In this document: positions 26,318 to 34,396 of the stretch, one piece after another
Layout of the letters: every line of letters starts with the position of its first letter
Numbering within the stretch: the stretch's first letter is position 1
NCBI GenBank assembly: GCA_965261725.1
Contig: CBDHDU010000053.1
Location: 33,621-97,620 of the forward strand
DNA length: 64,000 bases
From: CANDOC01 sp965261725
GTDB taxonomy: Bacteria > Pseudomonadota > Gammaproteobacteria > Pseudomonadales > Endozoicomonadaceae
Direction of reading: 5' to 3'
The notes under the pieces: generated by a model
What the model was told of the DNA's origin: nothing
Databases searched by the model: none
Seen by the model: only the letters and a program-made list of their open reading frames with translations
Translations under genes and position numbers: made by a program

Positions 26318-27009
26318 AACTTCAGGAATGGTTCGGCGGCAGTCTGCCCGAGCTGATTATGTATGATCTGGATGGCACGCTGGTAGACAGTGTGCCCGAT
26401 CTGGCGGCTGCTGTAGATAAAATGCTGATCTCCATGGGACGTCCGGCTGCAGGTGCTGAAAAAGTATCCGAATGGGTCGGTAATGGTGTACCAGTAATGG
26501 TTCGCAGGGCGCTGGCGGATGATATCGACGGTGACCAGCCCGGACGGGTTGCAGATGACCTGTTTGAAGCGGGCTATGGTTTCTTTAAAACAGCTTATGC
26601 CGGAAGCTGTGGCAAATTCAGTGATGCTTATCCGGGCGTCAGAGAGTTTCTCGATGCCATGCAGACGAAGGGCGTAAAGCAGGCCGTCGTCACTAATAAG
26701 TCTGATCTTTTTACACGTCAGTTGTTAGTTTGCCTGAAGCTGAACTATTACTTTGATTTACTGCTTTCAGGCGACAGCCTTTCAGAAATGAAGCCACATC
26801 CGATGCCGCTGCTGCATGCAATCAAAACACTCGAAACAACAACCGATCATGCTCTGATGGTTGGCGATTCCAGAAATGATATCAGGGCAGCCAGAGCGGC
26901 GAATGTCAGAGTAATTGGTTTACCTTATGGCTATAACCATGGTGAACCAATCAGCACCGCAGAGCCTGATTTGATTGTTGAGTCGTTAGCAGAGCTTATT
27001 TATACCTGA
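26314..27009 (+). CDS. gph: Phosphoglycolate phosphatase
   Basis: A HAD-superfamily hydrolase of 231 residues that dephosphorylates 2-phosphoglycolate arising from DNA repair. Motif I YDLDGTLVDSVPDL, motif II VVTNKS, and motif IV VGDSRNDIRAAR are complete, with a helical cap domain between. The last codon and stop (ACC TGA) lie inside the left end of an IS630 element. Removing that element with one TA copy would make the protein end LIYNS instead of LIYT, so the insertion changed the C-terminus by two residues and probably left the enzyme functional. Confidence 0.95.
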   Translation: MKLQEWFGGSLPELIMYDLDGTLVDSVPDLAAAVDKMLISMGRPAAGAEKVSEWVGNGVPVMVRRALADDIDGDQPGRVADDLFEAGYGFFKTAYAGSCGKFSDAYPGVREFLDAMQTKGVKQAVVTNKSDLFTRQLLVCLKLNYYFDLLLSGDSLSEMKPHPMPLLHAIKTLETTTDHALMVGDSRNDIRAARAANVRVIGLPYGYNHGEPISTAEPDLIVESLAELIYT

Positions 27010-28099
27010 GTGAATTCAAGATGCCGGATTTAACCGCTGGAAATTATCGTTAATCCTGCTGCCCAAGGAAGAACCGATTTCGGGCAATGTCACGTCCAGA
27101 AAATGATTAATCTTTTCCCGGAATTCTTTTGCCTGAGCGAAGTATTCATTATTCCGGGCATACTCATTCATCACCTTCCATAATCGCTCAATGGGGTTCA
27201 GGTTTGGACTGTAAGGGGGGAGGTAATGAAGCTTTATTCCCAGCTCTTCCGCCTCTTTCACTACCTCCTGTGAACGATGGTAACCGGCACCATCAAGCAC
27301 CATGTGAATAACGTTCATGGATGAATAGTTATCCCGAACTTTCTTGAAAAACTCGGTAACCGCTTCACTGTTAACCGTATCAAATTGACCGAAAACAGCA
27401 GCTTCAATATTGTCCAGATCAATCGCACCGATAATGTTCAGCCGAGTACGGCTACCTGTCGTATTAATGATTTTATCAATCCCTTTTCGAATCCACCCGG
27501 AAGTGATTTTGGTCGCTTGTGTCGGGTGTACCGCATCCATGAATAGTATCACCTCGTCCTCTGGTAGCGTGGCTTTCAAGGCTTCATAGTGCTCCACAAA
27601 ACCAGCCTGCTTATCAACATCAGCCTTGTGCGGTACGCCCTTTGGCTTTTTGTAGGTAAAGCCTTTTTGGTGCAGCCACTTGTTCAGGCCTGATACGGTA
27701 TATTTGATACCCCAGCGATCGGTAATATAGGCGACGATCTGATGGACGTGTGCGTAAGTATATTCAGAAAGGTGTTCGACCAGTTGCCGAGTTTGCTCAT
27801 CACTCAGGCGGCTTTCACTCCCCCCGTTCTCCGGCCTGAGCTTTTCCTTTTCCAGATAGGCGTCCAGATGGCGACAAATAGTGTATTCACTTTTTCTCAA
27901 TGCCTGAGCGATAGCAGACGGTGACCACCCTTCAGACCTGAGCAAAACAGCCTTGATACGATCACACTCCCGTGCATCTCGCGATGTTTTGTGGCGAGAT
28001 TCCAAGGCTACTTTTTGTTGGGCTGTCAGGGTGATTTTCGGCATGTTCGTACAATGTTGAAAATCGGCTGGAAAATCAAGCAACTTCAATGATCATGGG
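27005..28099 (-). mobile_element. IS630-family element at the 3' end of gph
   Basis: A 1095-bp element. Its ends share the imperfect inverted repeat TTCAAGATGCCGGATTT / TTGAAGTTGCTTGATTT (13 of 17 match) and it is flanked by TA at 27003-27004 and 28100-28101, the typical IS630 target duplication. It carries one transposase gene opposite to gph. It stands at the first of many insertions separating gph from trpE. Confidence 0.85.
27016..28044 (-). CDS. IS630-family transposase
   Basis: 342 residues from the ATG at 28044 (MPKITLTAQQKVALESRHK). The N-terminal helix-turn-helix region covers about residues 10-110 (RDARECDRIKAVLLRSEGWS), then the DDE domain: VILFMDAVHPTQ (first Asp), HMVLDGAGYHRSQ (second Asp) and LPPYSPNLNPIERLWKVMN (Glu). 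No stop or frameshift is seen, so it may be active. A longer frame to 28089 has a non-conserved leader. Confidence 0.92.
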   Translation of the reverse strand: MPKITLTAQQKVALESRHKTSRDARECDRIKAVLLRSEGWSPSAIAQALRKSEYTICRHLDAYLEKEKLRPENGGSESRLSDEQTRQLVEHLSEYTYAHVHQIVAYITDRWGIKYTVSGLNKWLHQKGFTYKKPKGVPHKADVDKQAGFVEHYEALKATLPEDEVILFMDAVHPTQATKITSGWIRKGIDKIINTTGSRTRLNIIGAIDLDNIEAAVFGQFDTVNSEAVTEFFKKVRDNYSSMNVIHMVLDGAGYHRSQEVVKEAEELGIKLHYLPPYSPNLNPIERLWKVMNEYARNNEYFAQAKEFREKINHFLDVTLPEIGSSLGSRINDNFQRLNPAS

Positions 28100-28124
28100 T
28101 ATAATTCGTAACCAGCTTTTGTTT

Positions 28125-28148
28125 CTCCCGGCTGTAACCTGCCGGGAG
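28125..28148 (+). terminator. Hairpin, possible original terminator of rpe-gph
   Basis: Perfect 8-bp stem CTCCCGGC / GCCGGGAG with loop TGTAACCT, followed by CTTTCC. The T-run is weak. Before the IS630 insertion it would have followed the gph stop by about 15 bp. It could also serve the convergent CBS gene, which ends at 28162. Confidence 0.45.
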
Positions 28149-28161
28149 CTTTCCAAATAAA

Positions 28162-28575
28162 TCATGCCGCATGCGATGTATTATCAATGCAGTCAATCAG
28201 CTCCGATAATACGGCTGTTCTTGTGAGCAAGCCTGCAACTTTTCCCTGTTCTACAACCGGTAATAGTCTTCTTTTGTTTTCGTGCATTAACTGAGCAGCA
28301 CTGACCAGATCTGTTTGAGGTGTGACGGTGCATACATCCCGAGTCATTTGAGCGCTGACCAGTTCACCTACCTGTTCAAAATAGCCTCCCATCAGCGTTC
28401 CGCGAATGCAGTCTGCCTCGGACAGAATGCCGATCAGCTGACCTTCAGAGTCAACGACCGGTGCGGCAGATAAACCTCTGGCCAGAATCTGACGCAGCGC
28501 TGTAATAACACCGATATCCGGGCTGATTGTTAACGGGCGGGTATCCATCAGATCTGATACTTGCAGAGAGTTCAT
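28162..28575 (-). CDS. CBS-domain pair protein
   Basis: A 137-residue protein made only of two CBS motifs (about residues 1-62 and 70-130: LMDTRPLTISPDIGVITAL and QMTRDVCTVTPQTDLVSAA). Such Bateman modules bind adenine nucleotides and regulate a partner or sense energy state. No catalytic domain is fused. It is followed upstream by the NifX-like gene on the same strand, 147 bp away. The partner is unknown. Confidence 0.88.
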   Translation of the reverse strand: MNSLQVSDLMDTRPLTISPDIGVITALRQILARGLSAAPVVDSEGQLIGILSEADCIRGTLMGGYFEQVGELVSAQMTRDVCTVTPQTDLVSAAQLMHENKRRLLPVVEQGKVAGLLTRTAVLSELIDCIDNTSHAA

Positions 28576-28722
28576 AGTACTTGTCCCTTATTGGTTGTTC
28601 CTGAATCAGGGTCGCACTTTAATTGAACACTTCCTGAGGGATGCTCCACCGTGGTTCACGTTTCAGTAACAAGAGGTCATCCCTACACGACCTGTAGTTA
28701 TCTTTGCATGATTGGTGCCAGA

Positions 28723-29190
28723 TCAAACTAACCCTTTCAGCCTCCACCCGCAGCAGCCACCACTGGCATCCGTATTACCACAGCACTTGCGGCGTATTTC
28801 GTTGGGTAAGCGGCTCAGATCTTCAATGTAGTCGTCTGTATCATAAAATTCTTCGACTGCTGTCGTGGGGAGGGTGTCCCGTAAATACATTTTTACTGCA
28901 GAGACGGGATCTTTTTCTGTTGTTACCAATCTTTCTATGCCGCGCATTTCCAGTTCTTTCAGTAACCCGCTTCCCATACCGCCGGTAATTAATACATCGA
29001 CATCATCCAGTGGATGAGGCTGATCAGACGGGGTTTCGAAATAGGTCTCATGGCGAAAAAGCTCATAAGCCTCTTTGCTGATAATGCGCTTTCTTTCCGG
29101 CTGAACAATAAAAAGATTAAAGTTCCGGCAACGTGCTGCAAAGCCGGTAACTGTTCGGCGGTTTTGGGATGTGACAACTATTTTTTTCAT
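28723..29190 (-). CDS. NifX/NifB-like (dinitrogenase FeMo-cofactor) domain protein
   Basis: A 155-residue protein with the FeMo-co-binding-type domain: MKKIVVTSQNRRTVTGFAAR at the start, a middle DVDVLITGGMGSGLLKELEM segment (DVLI-GGMG is the hallmark) and a Cys-rich tail (RRKCCGNTDASGGCCGW) that could bind a metal cluster. Homologues occur in many bacteria without nitrogenase. I chose the ATG at 29190 for the family start; upstream residues in the frame are unrelated. No nif genes are nearby. Confidence 0.82.
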   Translation of the reverse strand: MKKIVVTSQNRRTVTGFAARCRNFNLFIVQPERKRIISKEAYELFRHETYFETPSDQPHPLDDVDVLITGGMGSGLLKELEMRGIERLVTTEKDPVSAVKMYLRDTLPTTAVEEFYDTDDYIEDLSRLPNEIRRKCCGNTDASGGCCGWRLKGLV

Positions 29191-29306
29191 TTTACAGGTA
29201 AACAGCAGTTTATAGATGATTCTATTTTCCATTTCAGAACGAGGCATTTCCCTGATATATGTCGGCACTATGGCTTTCCGTTGTCAGTGACAAACTGTTA
29301 TTTTGT

Positions 29307-29747
29307 TCACGTCCCAGACTCCGTTGGATATTTTTTTGCATAGTGCTCAGCAAGTATTGAGTTATCGGTTGAGTCTTCCGGTTGGCTCACAGCAGAAAAG
29401 CTGCACTCTATTTCTGTTTCATCTTTCTCCTTTAGTTCGAATAAAACTTTATTGGAGAATGAATTAAAGCTAGGTAGTCCATTCAGGCGATATTTAAAAT
29501 TTTTATTCTTGTCGCGTACTATCCAGTATGCTGAACCTTTTTCACGATGCTTGGTTTCCTCTTCCCTTTCGGGCGTATCCGAGGTAACAACAATTATACA
29601 TTGACATAGTAAATGTCCGTCGAGGCTCTTATCGAAACAAGTCAGCTCAAACCTTCTCAGATTCAAAAAAACTTCTCCGGCGGAAGCATAGGCGCTCAAT
29701 AAAAAAACTAACCAGCATAGTCTTTTGGGTGCATACATGATTTTCAT
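29307..29747 (-). CDS. Secreted protein of unknown function
   Basis: 146 residues from the ATG at 29747, beginning with a signal peptide (KRLCWLVFLLSAYASAG). The mature part has a conserved-looking set of cysteines (LTCFD, LLCQCII, IECSF) suitable for disulfides, and an acidic C-terminus. I do not recognise the family. It is divergent from another secreted orphan starting at 29903, so the 155-bp gap between them may hold a shared regulatory region. Confidence 0.65.
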   Translation of the reverse strand: MKIMYAPKRLCWLVFLLSAYASAGEVFLNLRRFELTCFDKSLDGHLLCQCIIVVTSDTPEREEETKHREKGSAYWIVRDKNKNFKYRLNGLPSFNSFSNKVLFELKEKDETEIECSFSAVSQPEDSTDNSILAEHYAKKYPTESGT

Positions 29748-29902
29748 ACCTCTTTGTGTGAAGTGTGAAGCGTAGCAGCCTCCTGCTTTACAGGCCTTGA
29801 AAATGCAGGTTAGGTGGAAGCAGCGCTCAATAAAAGACAAGATGCTATGATATCTACTGTTATTGATGTGCATATTTTCATATGTTATCAAGGAGGTAAG
29901 TC

Positions 29903-30646
29903 GTGAGAGACTTTCTTGTCGTGGTGATTTTTTTGTGCTCGTGCATACATTGTGCTTCAGGGGGGGAGTTTGCTGATTACCCGTGGAAGTCTGGGTGTGA
30001 GCCTGTTGTTAAATGTATTAATCCTCAGAATCAATCACGGGTAGATAAGGTTTTGTACCATCTATATCAAGGGGGGGTAGGTATTGCAGTAGGAGCCTGT
30101 GGAGTAGCCGCAGCATTTTCCGCTGTGGTTCTGAGTGGGGAGAATGAATTGGGTCCTGCTTGTCAGGGAATAGACTCGGAGCAGATGACTCAATTGACCA
30201 AAGCCGCTCTGGGAATTTCATCAGCTGGTTTTATTGCTGGAGCCGGAGCTGTCACAGGGAGTATCATAAGAAGTTATAAAAATAACGCTCCAGCCCATGT
30301 TTACCAATTACGCCATCGGCAGATATTGAGTTGTGATCACAAGCGGTGCATGGCTCGTTATGAGCAGTCACAGACTATTCGAAAAGCTACTTCAGAAGGG
30401 CGATACATTGACAGTTACACATGTGAAGGGAAGGAACATACGCTTGAGCACCCGGTCATGATTAAAGGGAGCTGTCAATACTATTCGCTGGCTCATGTTT
30501 TGAATATGGCTCGGACAAAAGGCTGCCTTCTGGAAGGCAGACAGATCACTTTGGCAGATATTCAGCCTTGGGGTTCGATTGAAGAACATCAAGAATTTAT
30601 CACCCAAGCCTGGGAGGCTTATAGGTCAAAGGATAAATACTACTAA
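29903..30646 (+). CDS. Secreted protein of unknown function with hydrophobic middle
   Basis: 247 residues from a GTG at 29903, supported by a strong ribosome site (AAGGAGGT) 6 nt upstream. It begins with a signal peptide (RDFLVVVIFLCSCIHCASGG). Two glycine/alanine-rich hydrophobic stretches follow (GVGIAVGACGVAAAFSAVVL at about 58-77 and GISSAGFIAGAGAVTGSII at about 104-122), which could cross or insert in a membrane. The C-terminal half has several Cys residues (LSCDHKRCMAR, YTCEG, GSCQYY). The family is unknown to me. Its context suggests an accessory, perhaps host-interaction, gene. Confidence 0.7.
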   Translation: MRDFLVVVIFLCSCIHCASGGEFADYPWKSGCEPVVKCINPQNQSRVDKVLYHLYQGGVGIAVGACGVAAAFSAVVLSGENELGPACQGIDSEQMTQLTKAALGISSAGFIAGAGAVTGSIIRSYKNNAPAHVYQLRHRQILSCDHKRCMARYEQSQTIRKATSEGRYIDSYTCEGKEHTLEHPVMIKGSCQYYSLAHVLNMARTKGCLLEGRQITLADIQPWGSIEEHQEFITQAWEAYRSKDKYY

Positions 30647-30697
30647 CTACCTCTGGCTCATGAGTGATCACAAAAAGCTTCATTCTATCAATATCAG

Positions 30698-32320
30698 CTA
30701 GCGATTCCTGAAGCTTGGGAAAAGCGCTGAAGGAAGAAGGTCATTCCAGCAGCCTTTTTCCACTAATTTTGCAGCTAATTCTATATCCATAGAAAAATAA
30801 CGGTCCTGATAATAAAATGGCACATGCTCTCTTAAACGACTGAGTGCTGTTTCCAGTTTGTCACTGGTTTTAAGTGGGCGGCGAAAATCAATGCCCTGAG
30901 CAGCTGCCAGTAGTTCAATTGCGATGATATAGGCGGTATTTGTGCCCATACTGCTTAGCCTGCGAGCAGCATAGGTTGCCATGGATACATGATCTTCCTG
31001 ATTCGCAGAAGTGGGCAGGCTATCAACACTGGCAGGGTGTGCCAGACTTTTATTTTCCGAGGTCAGTGCAGCAGCCGTTACCTGGGCAAGCATAAAGCCG
31101 GAATTAACTCCGCTGTTATCAACCAGAAAAGGCGGTAGTCCGGATAATCTGGAATCGACTAACAGCGCTGTTCTTCTCTCTGATAAAGCACCGATTTCCG
31201 CAATTGCCAGCGCCATATTGTCAGCAGCCATGGCAACCGGTTCGGCATGGAAGTTACCACCGGAAATGACATCATTATCCGCTGCGAATATCAGAGGGTT
31301 ATCTGATACAGCATTTGCCTCTATCTGAAGCACTTCCGCGCATTTTTGAAGCTGCCAAAGGCAGGCTCCCATCACTTGAGGCTGGCAGCGCAGAGAATAA
31401 GGATCCTGAACCTTGTCGCAACGGTCATGCGAAATACTGATTTCTGATTCATCCCCCAGTAAATAGCGAAATGCAGCTGCAGCATGTTCCTGTGCGGGTA
31501 ATCCTCGTGCAGTATGAATGCGGGAATCAAAAGGGCGTCGGCTGGCTGTGGCTGCCTCAATGGAAAGTGAACCTGCAATAGTCGCGGTGGCGTAGCAATC
31601 TTCGGCTTTAAAAAGTCCGGCAAGAGCGAGTGCTGTTGATGTTTGAGTACCGTTCAGTAATGCCAGCCCCTCTTTTGGGGCCAGTGATATTGGCTGTAAC
31701 CCAGCGATATCCAAACCTTCTTTCCCGGAAATGATTCTTCCCTGATAACGAACCTTTCCATGGCCGAGCAATACACTGCTCATATGTGCCAGCGGAGCCA
31801 GATCGCCGGATGCGCCTACTGAGCCTTGTTGTGGGATACAGGGATATATTGCTTTGTTTATAAGCGTAATCAGTGCCTGAATGACATTCAGGCGGATGCC
31901 GGAATAGCCTCGTGCCAGTGCATTTACTTTCAACACCATCATCAGGCGAACAATATTATCTTCTATTAATTCGCCGACACCTGCCGCATGAGAAAGTACG
32001 ATGCTTTGCTGAAGTTGTTCTAAGTCTTCCGGTTTGATCCGGGTGTTGGCCAGTAACCCAAATCCGGTGTTGATGCCATATACCGTTTGTCCTTGGGCAA
32101 CGATTTTACTGACTATATCCGCAGAAGCATGAATAGCTGGCAGGCATTCTGAAGCCAGTGATAACTCAACAGGTTGTGTATAAATATTTCGAAGTGTTTT
32201 CAGCGTTAGCTGACCAGGCCGTAAACAGAATGGAAACAAGGCGCTGCCCCAACTACTTTTTAATTCTTGGAGTAATTGGTTTAGCAGAACTTGGCCGAAT
32301 TGAAAAAGCGGATCAGTCAT
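30698..32320 (-). CDS. hutH: Histidine ammonia-lyase
   Basis: Deaminates histidine to urocanate and ammonia. The 540-residue protein has the Ala-Ser-Gly triad that forms the MIO cofactor (GSVGASGDLAPLAHMS, residues 170-172), the active-site GINTGFG loop, and LSHAAGVGE, which favours histidine over phenylalanine or tyrosine. About 30 residues precede the usual N-terminus (LRPGQLTLKTLRNIY), with no internal start. None of hutU, hutI, hutG or hutC is adjacent. It follows amtB by 20 bp on the same strand, so it is likely co-expressed with glnK-amtB under nitrogen control. Confidence 0.92.
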   Translation of the reverse strand: MTDPLFQFGQVLLNQLLQELKSSWGSALFPFCLRPGQLTLKTLRNIYTQPVELSLASECLPAIHASADIVSKIVAQGQTVYGINTGFGLLANTRIKPEDLEQLQQSIVLSHAAGVGELIEDNIVRLMMVLKVNALARGYSGIRLNVIQALITLINKAIYPCIPQQGSVGASGDLAPLAHMSSVLLGHGKVRYQGRIISGKEGLDIAGLQPISLAPKEGLALLNGTQTSTALALAGLFKAEDCYATATIAGSLSIEAATASRRPFDSRIHTARGLPAQEHAAAAFRYLLGDESEISISHDRCDKVQDPYSLRCQPQVMGACLWQLQKCAEVLQIEANAVSDNPLIFAADNDVISGGNFHAEPVAMAADNMALAIAEIGALSERRTALLVDSRLSGLPPFLVDNSGVNSGFMLAQVTAAALTSENKSLAHPASVDSLPTSANQEDHVSMATYAARRLSSMGTNTAYIIAIELLAAAQGIDFRRPLKTSDKLETALSRLREHVPFYYQDRYFSMDIELAAKLVEKGCWNDLLPSALFPSFRNR

Positions 32321-32340
32321 TAATCCGCTTTTTAAACTAA

Positions 32341-33639
32341 TTAGATATCGTAGCCCCGCTCATCATGCAGCCTGATATCCAAGCCTTCAGTTTCATCATC
32401 AGCAGAAACTCGCAGACCAATCAGCAGATCAACCAGTTTCAATAAAATATAGGTCACAACAGCTGTGTAGAGGAAGGTAGCACCGATACCGGTCAGCTGA
32501 GTAATAAGCTGCTCGCCCATGGTGACACCTTCGGCATAACCTTTACCGCTGAAAATCCCCAGCTCTGCAGAGGCAAAAATACCGGCGAGGAAAGTACCGA
32601 GAATACCGCCCACACCGTGAACCGGGAAGACATCGAGAGAGTCATCAATCTTCAATGTGCGCTTGATCCACTGAGTCATGCCAAAACAGATAAAGCCAGC
32701 ACTTAAACCAATAACCAGTGCACCGCCGGGACCGACAAAGCCAGATGCTGGCGTAATCGTACCCAGGCCGGCAACCATACCAGTCACAATACCCAGCACC
32801 GAAGGCTTGCCAAACTTAACCCACTCCATTGTCATCCAGGCCAGAGAACCGGCAGCCGCAGAAATATGTGTTACCAGCATGGCAAATCCGGCATCACCGT
32901 TAGCTGCCAGTGCAGATCCGGCATTAAAGCCAAACCAGCCGACCCAGAGCATACCTGCGCCGGTTACAGTCATGGTCAGATTGTGAGGCATCATCGGTTG
33001 TTGCGGGAAGCCGTTCCGGTTGCCGATTACCAGAGCGGCAACCAATGCGGCGACACCCGCTGTAATATGAACAACAGTACCGCCTGCAAAATCCAGCAGA
33101 CCCATTTCATAGAGCCAGCCACCTTCGGCCCAGACCCAGTGAGTAATCGGGGCATAAACAACCAGCAGCCACAGCGCGCTGAACAGCAACATGGCACTGA
33201 AACGGGTACGTTCCGCGAATGCACCCACAATCAGGGCAGGAGTGATAATGGCAAATGTCATCTGGAACATAGCAAAAACACTTTCAGGAATATCGCCTGC
33301 CATGCTGTCGACACTCATATGTCCCATCATAATGGCTTCAAGCCCGCCAACAAAAGAAGGGAATGCGGAACCATCGCCAAAGGCAAGACTGTAACCCACA
33401 ACAAGCCACAGCAGAGAAGCCATGCAGGTAATCGCAAAACACTGCATCAAAACAGATAGTACGTTTTTGGAGCGAACCAGTCCGGCATAAAAGAGCGACA
33501 GTCCGGGGATGGTCATAAACAGAACAAGGGCGGTTGATGTTAAAATCCAGGCGGTATTGGAACCGTTTAGATCCTTGGCGATGGCGATGCCGGGCAGTAA
33601 TAGTATTGCTGCCACTGCCAGCTTTTTATGTATATTCAT
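32341..33639 (-). CDS. amtB: Ammonium transporter
   Basis: A 432-residue Amt family channel with a signal-like first segment (KLAVAAILLLPGIAIAKDLN) and eleven membrane helices. Conserved features include FYAGLVRSKNVL, FAIITPALIVGAFAER, DFAGGTVVHITAGVAAL (twin-His site, first His) and DDSLDVFPVHGVGGILG (second His). It passes ammonium into the cytoplasm and is blocked by unmodified GlnK. It is encoded 90 bp downstream of glnK, the usual glnK-amtB pair. Confidence 0.96.
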   Translation of the reverse strand: MNIHKKLAVAAILLLPGIAIAKDLNGSNTAWILTSTALVLFMTIPGLSLFYAGLVRSKNVLSVLMQCFAITCMASLLWLVVGYSLAFGDGSAFPSFVGGLEAIMMGHMSVDSMAGDIPESVFAMFQMTFAIITPALIVGAFAERTRFSAMLLFSALWLLVVYAPITHWVWAEGGWLYEMGLLDFAGGTVVHITAGVAALVAALVIGNRNGFPQQPMMPHNLTMTVTGAGMLWVGWFGFNAGSALAANGDAGFAMLVTHISAAAGSLAWMTMEWVKFGKPSVLGIVTGMVAGLGTITPASGFVGPGGALVIGLSAGFICFGMTQWIKRTLKIDDSLDVFPVHGVGGILGTFLAGIFASAELGIFSGKGYAEGVTMGEQLITQLTGIGATFLYTAVVTYILLKLVDLLIGLRVSADDETEGLDIRLHDERGYDI

Positions 33640-33729
33640 ATGTTTTTATTATTTTCTATATAAACAGCTAGACAGCTTCCATTATCCTGGGAGGAACGAT
33701 GAAAGCAGAATAATTATCTGTCTTAATCG

Positions 33730-34068
33730 TTAAACGGCTTCTGTGCCCGTCTCACCGGTGCGTATCCGCACAACCTGTTCCAGATTACTGACAAACACTT
33801 TGCCATCTCCGATTTTTCCGGTGTTGGCAGATTTCAGAATGGCTTCGATGGCAATATCCACCTGATCTTCATTAACAGCGATATCAACTTTGGTTTTGGG
33901 AAGGAAATCCACTGCATACTCGGCGCCGCGATAAAGTTCAGTGTGCCCCTTTTGACGACCAAAGCCTTTTACTTCAGTAACCGTCATGCCTTCAATACCG
34001 ACATCACCCAGTGCATTGCGCACGTCGTCCAGCTTGAATGGCTTAATAATGGCTGTGATCATTTTCAT
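33730..34068 (-). CDS. glnK: PII nitrogen-regulatory protein
   Basis: 112 residues with the PII signatures: T-loop GFGRQKGHTELYRGAEYAVD with the uridylylation site Tyr51, the B-loop TGKIGDGKVFV and the C-terminal VRIRTGE. It senses ATP/ADP and 2-oxoglutarate and controls AmtB. An AAGGAG ribosome site precedes the ATG. The short adjacent spacer and downstream amtB make GlnK a better name than GlnB. Confidence 0.94.
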   Translation of the reverse strand: MKMITAIIKPFKLDDVRNALGDVGIEGMTVTEVKGFGRQKGHTELYRGAEYAVDFLPKTKVDIAVNEDQVDIAIEAILKSANTGKIGDGKVFVSNLEQVVRIRTGETGTEAV

Positions 34069-34396
34069 ATTATTCTCCTTGATCCGGCCTGTTGCTTATT
34101 CAGCAAATAATGCTGCAGGCAGTTAAATACTACAAAAAAAGCATTTTTTTTTCATGACTATTCATTAATTTGTTTTATAACGGTTGGCTTTTTAGCGGAT
34201 TGCTTGGCGATCAAATAATTTTCAGCTTCATGTGGAGAGCATCTTGATCAGAATAAACACTGAATCGTGACTACACTCCTTTCCGGGGCTGCCATTCAGG
34301 TCAGATGTTTTCGGGTGCTTGTGCTCGGGATATACATCGACGGTTCAATAGTGCGATCGGGATGGCAGCCATTGTCGTGCATTTATGGAGGTTCCT
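34069..34396. other. Divergent promoter region between glnK and the sulfatase
   Basis: About 330 bp. It includes the glnK ribosome site, an A/T-rich stretch at 34130-34170, and the sulfatase ribosome site (GGAGG at 34387-34391). No reading frame is convincing. A sigma-54-like match upstream of glnK was considered but is weak because the -24 GG is not present. Confidence 0.5.

Noticed and set aside
34095..34130. A sigma-54 promoter for glnK (minus strand TTGC with upstream TGC)
   Set aside because: The GC at -12 is present but the -24 GG is replaced by GC, so the match is too weak to annotate.
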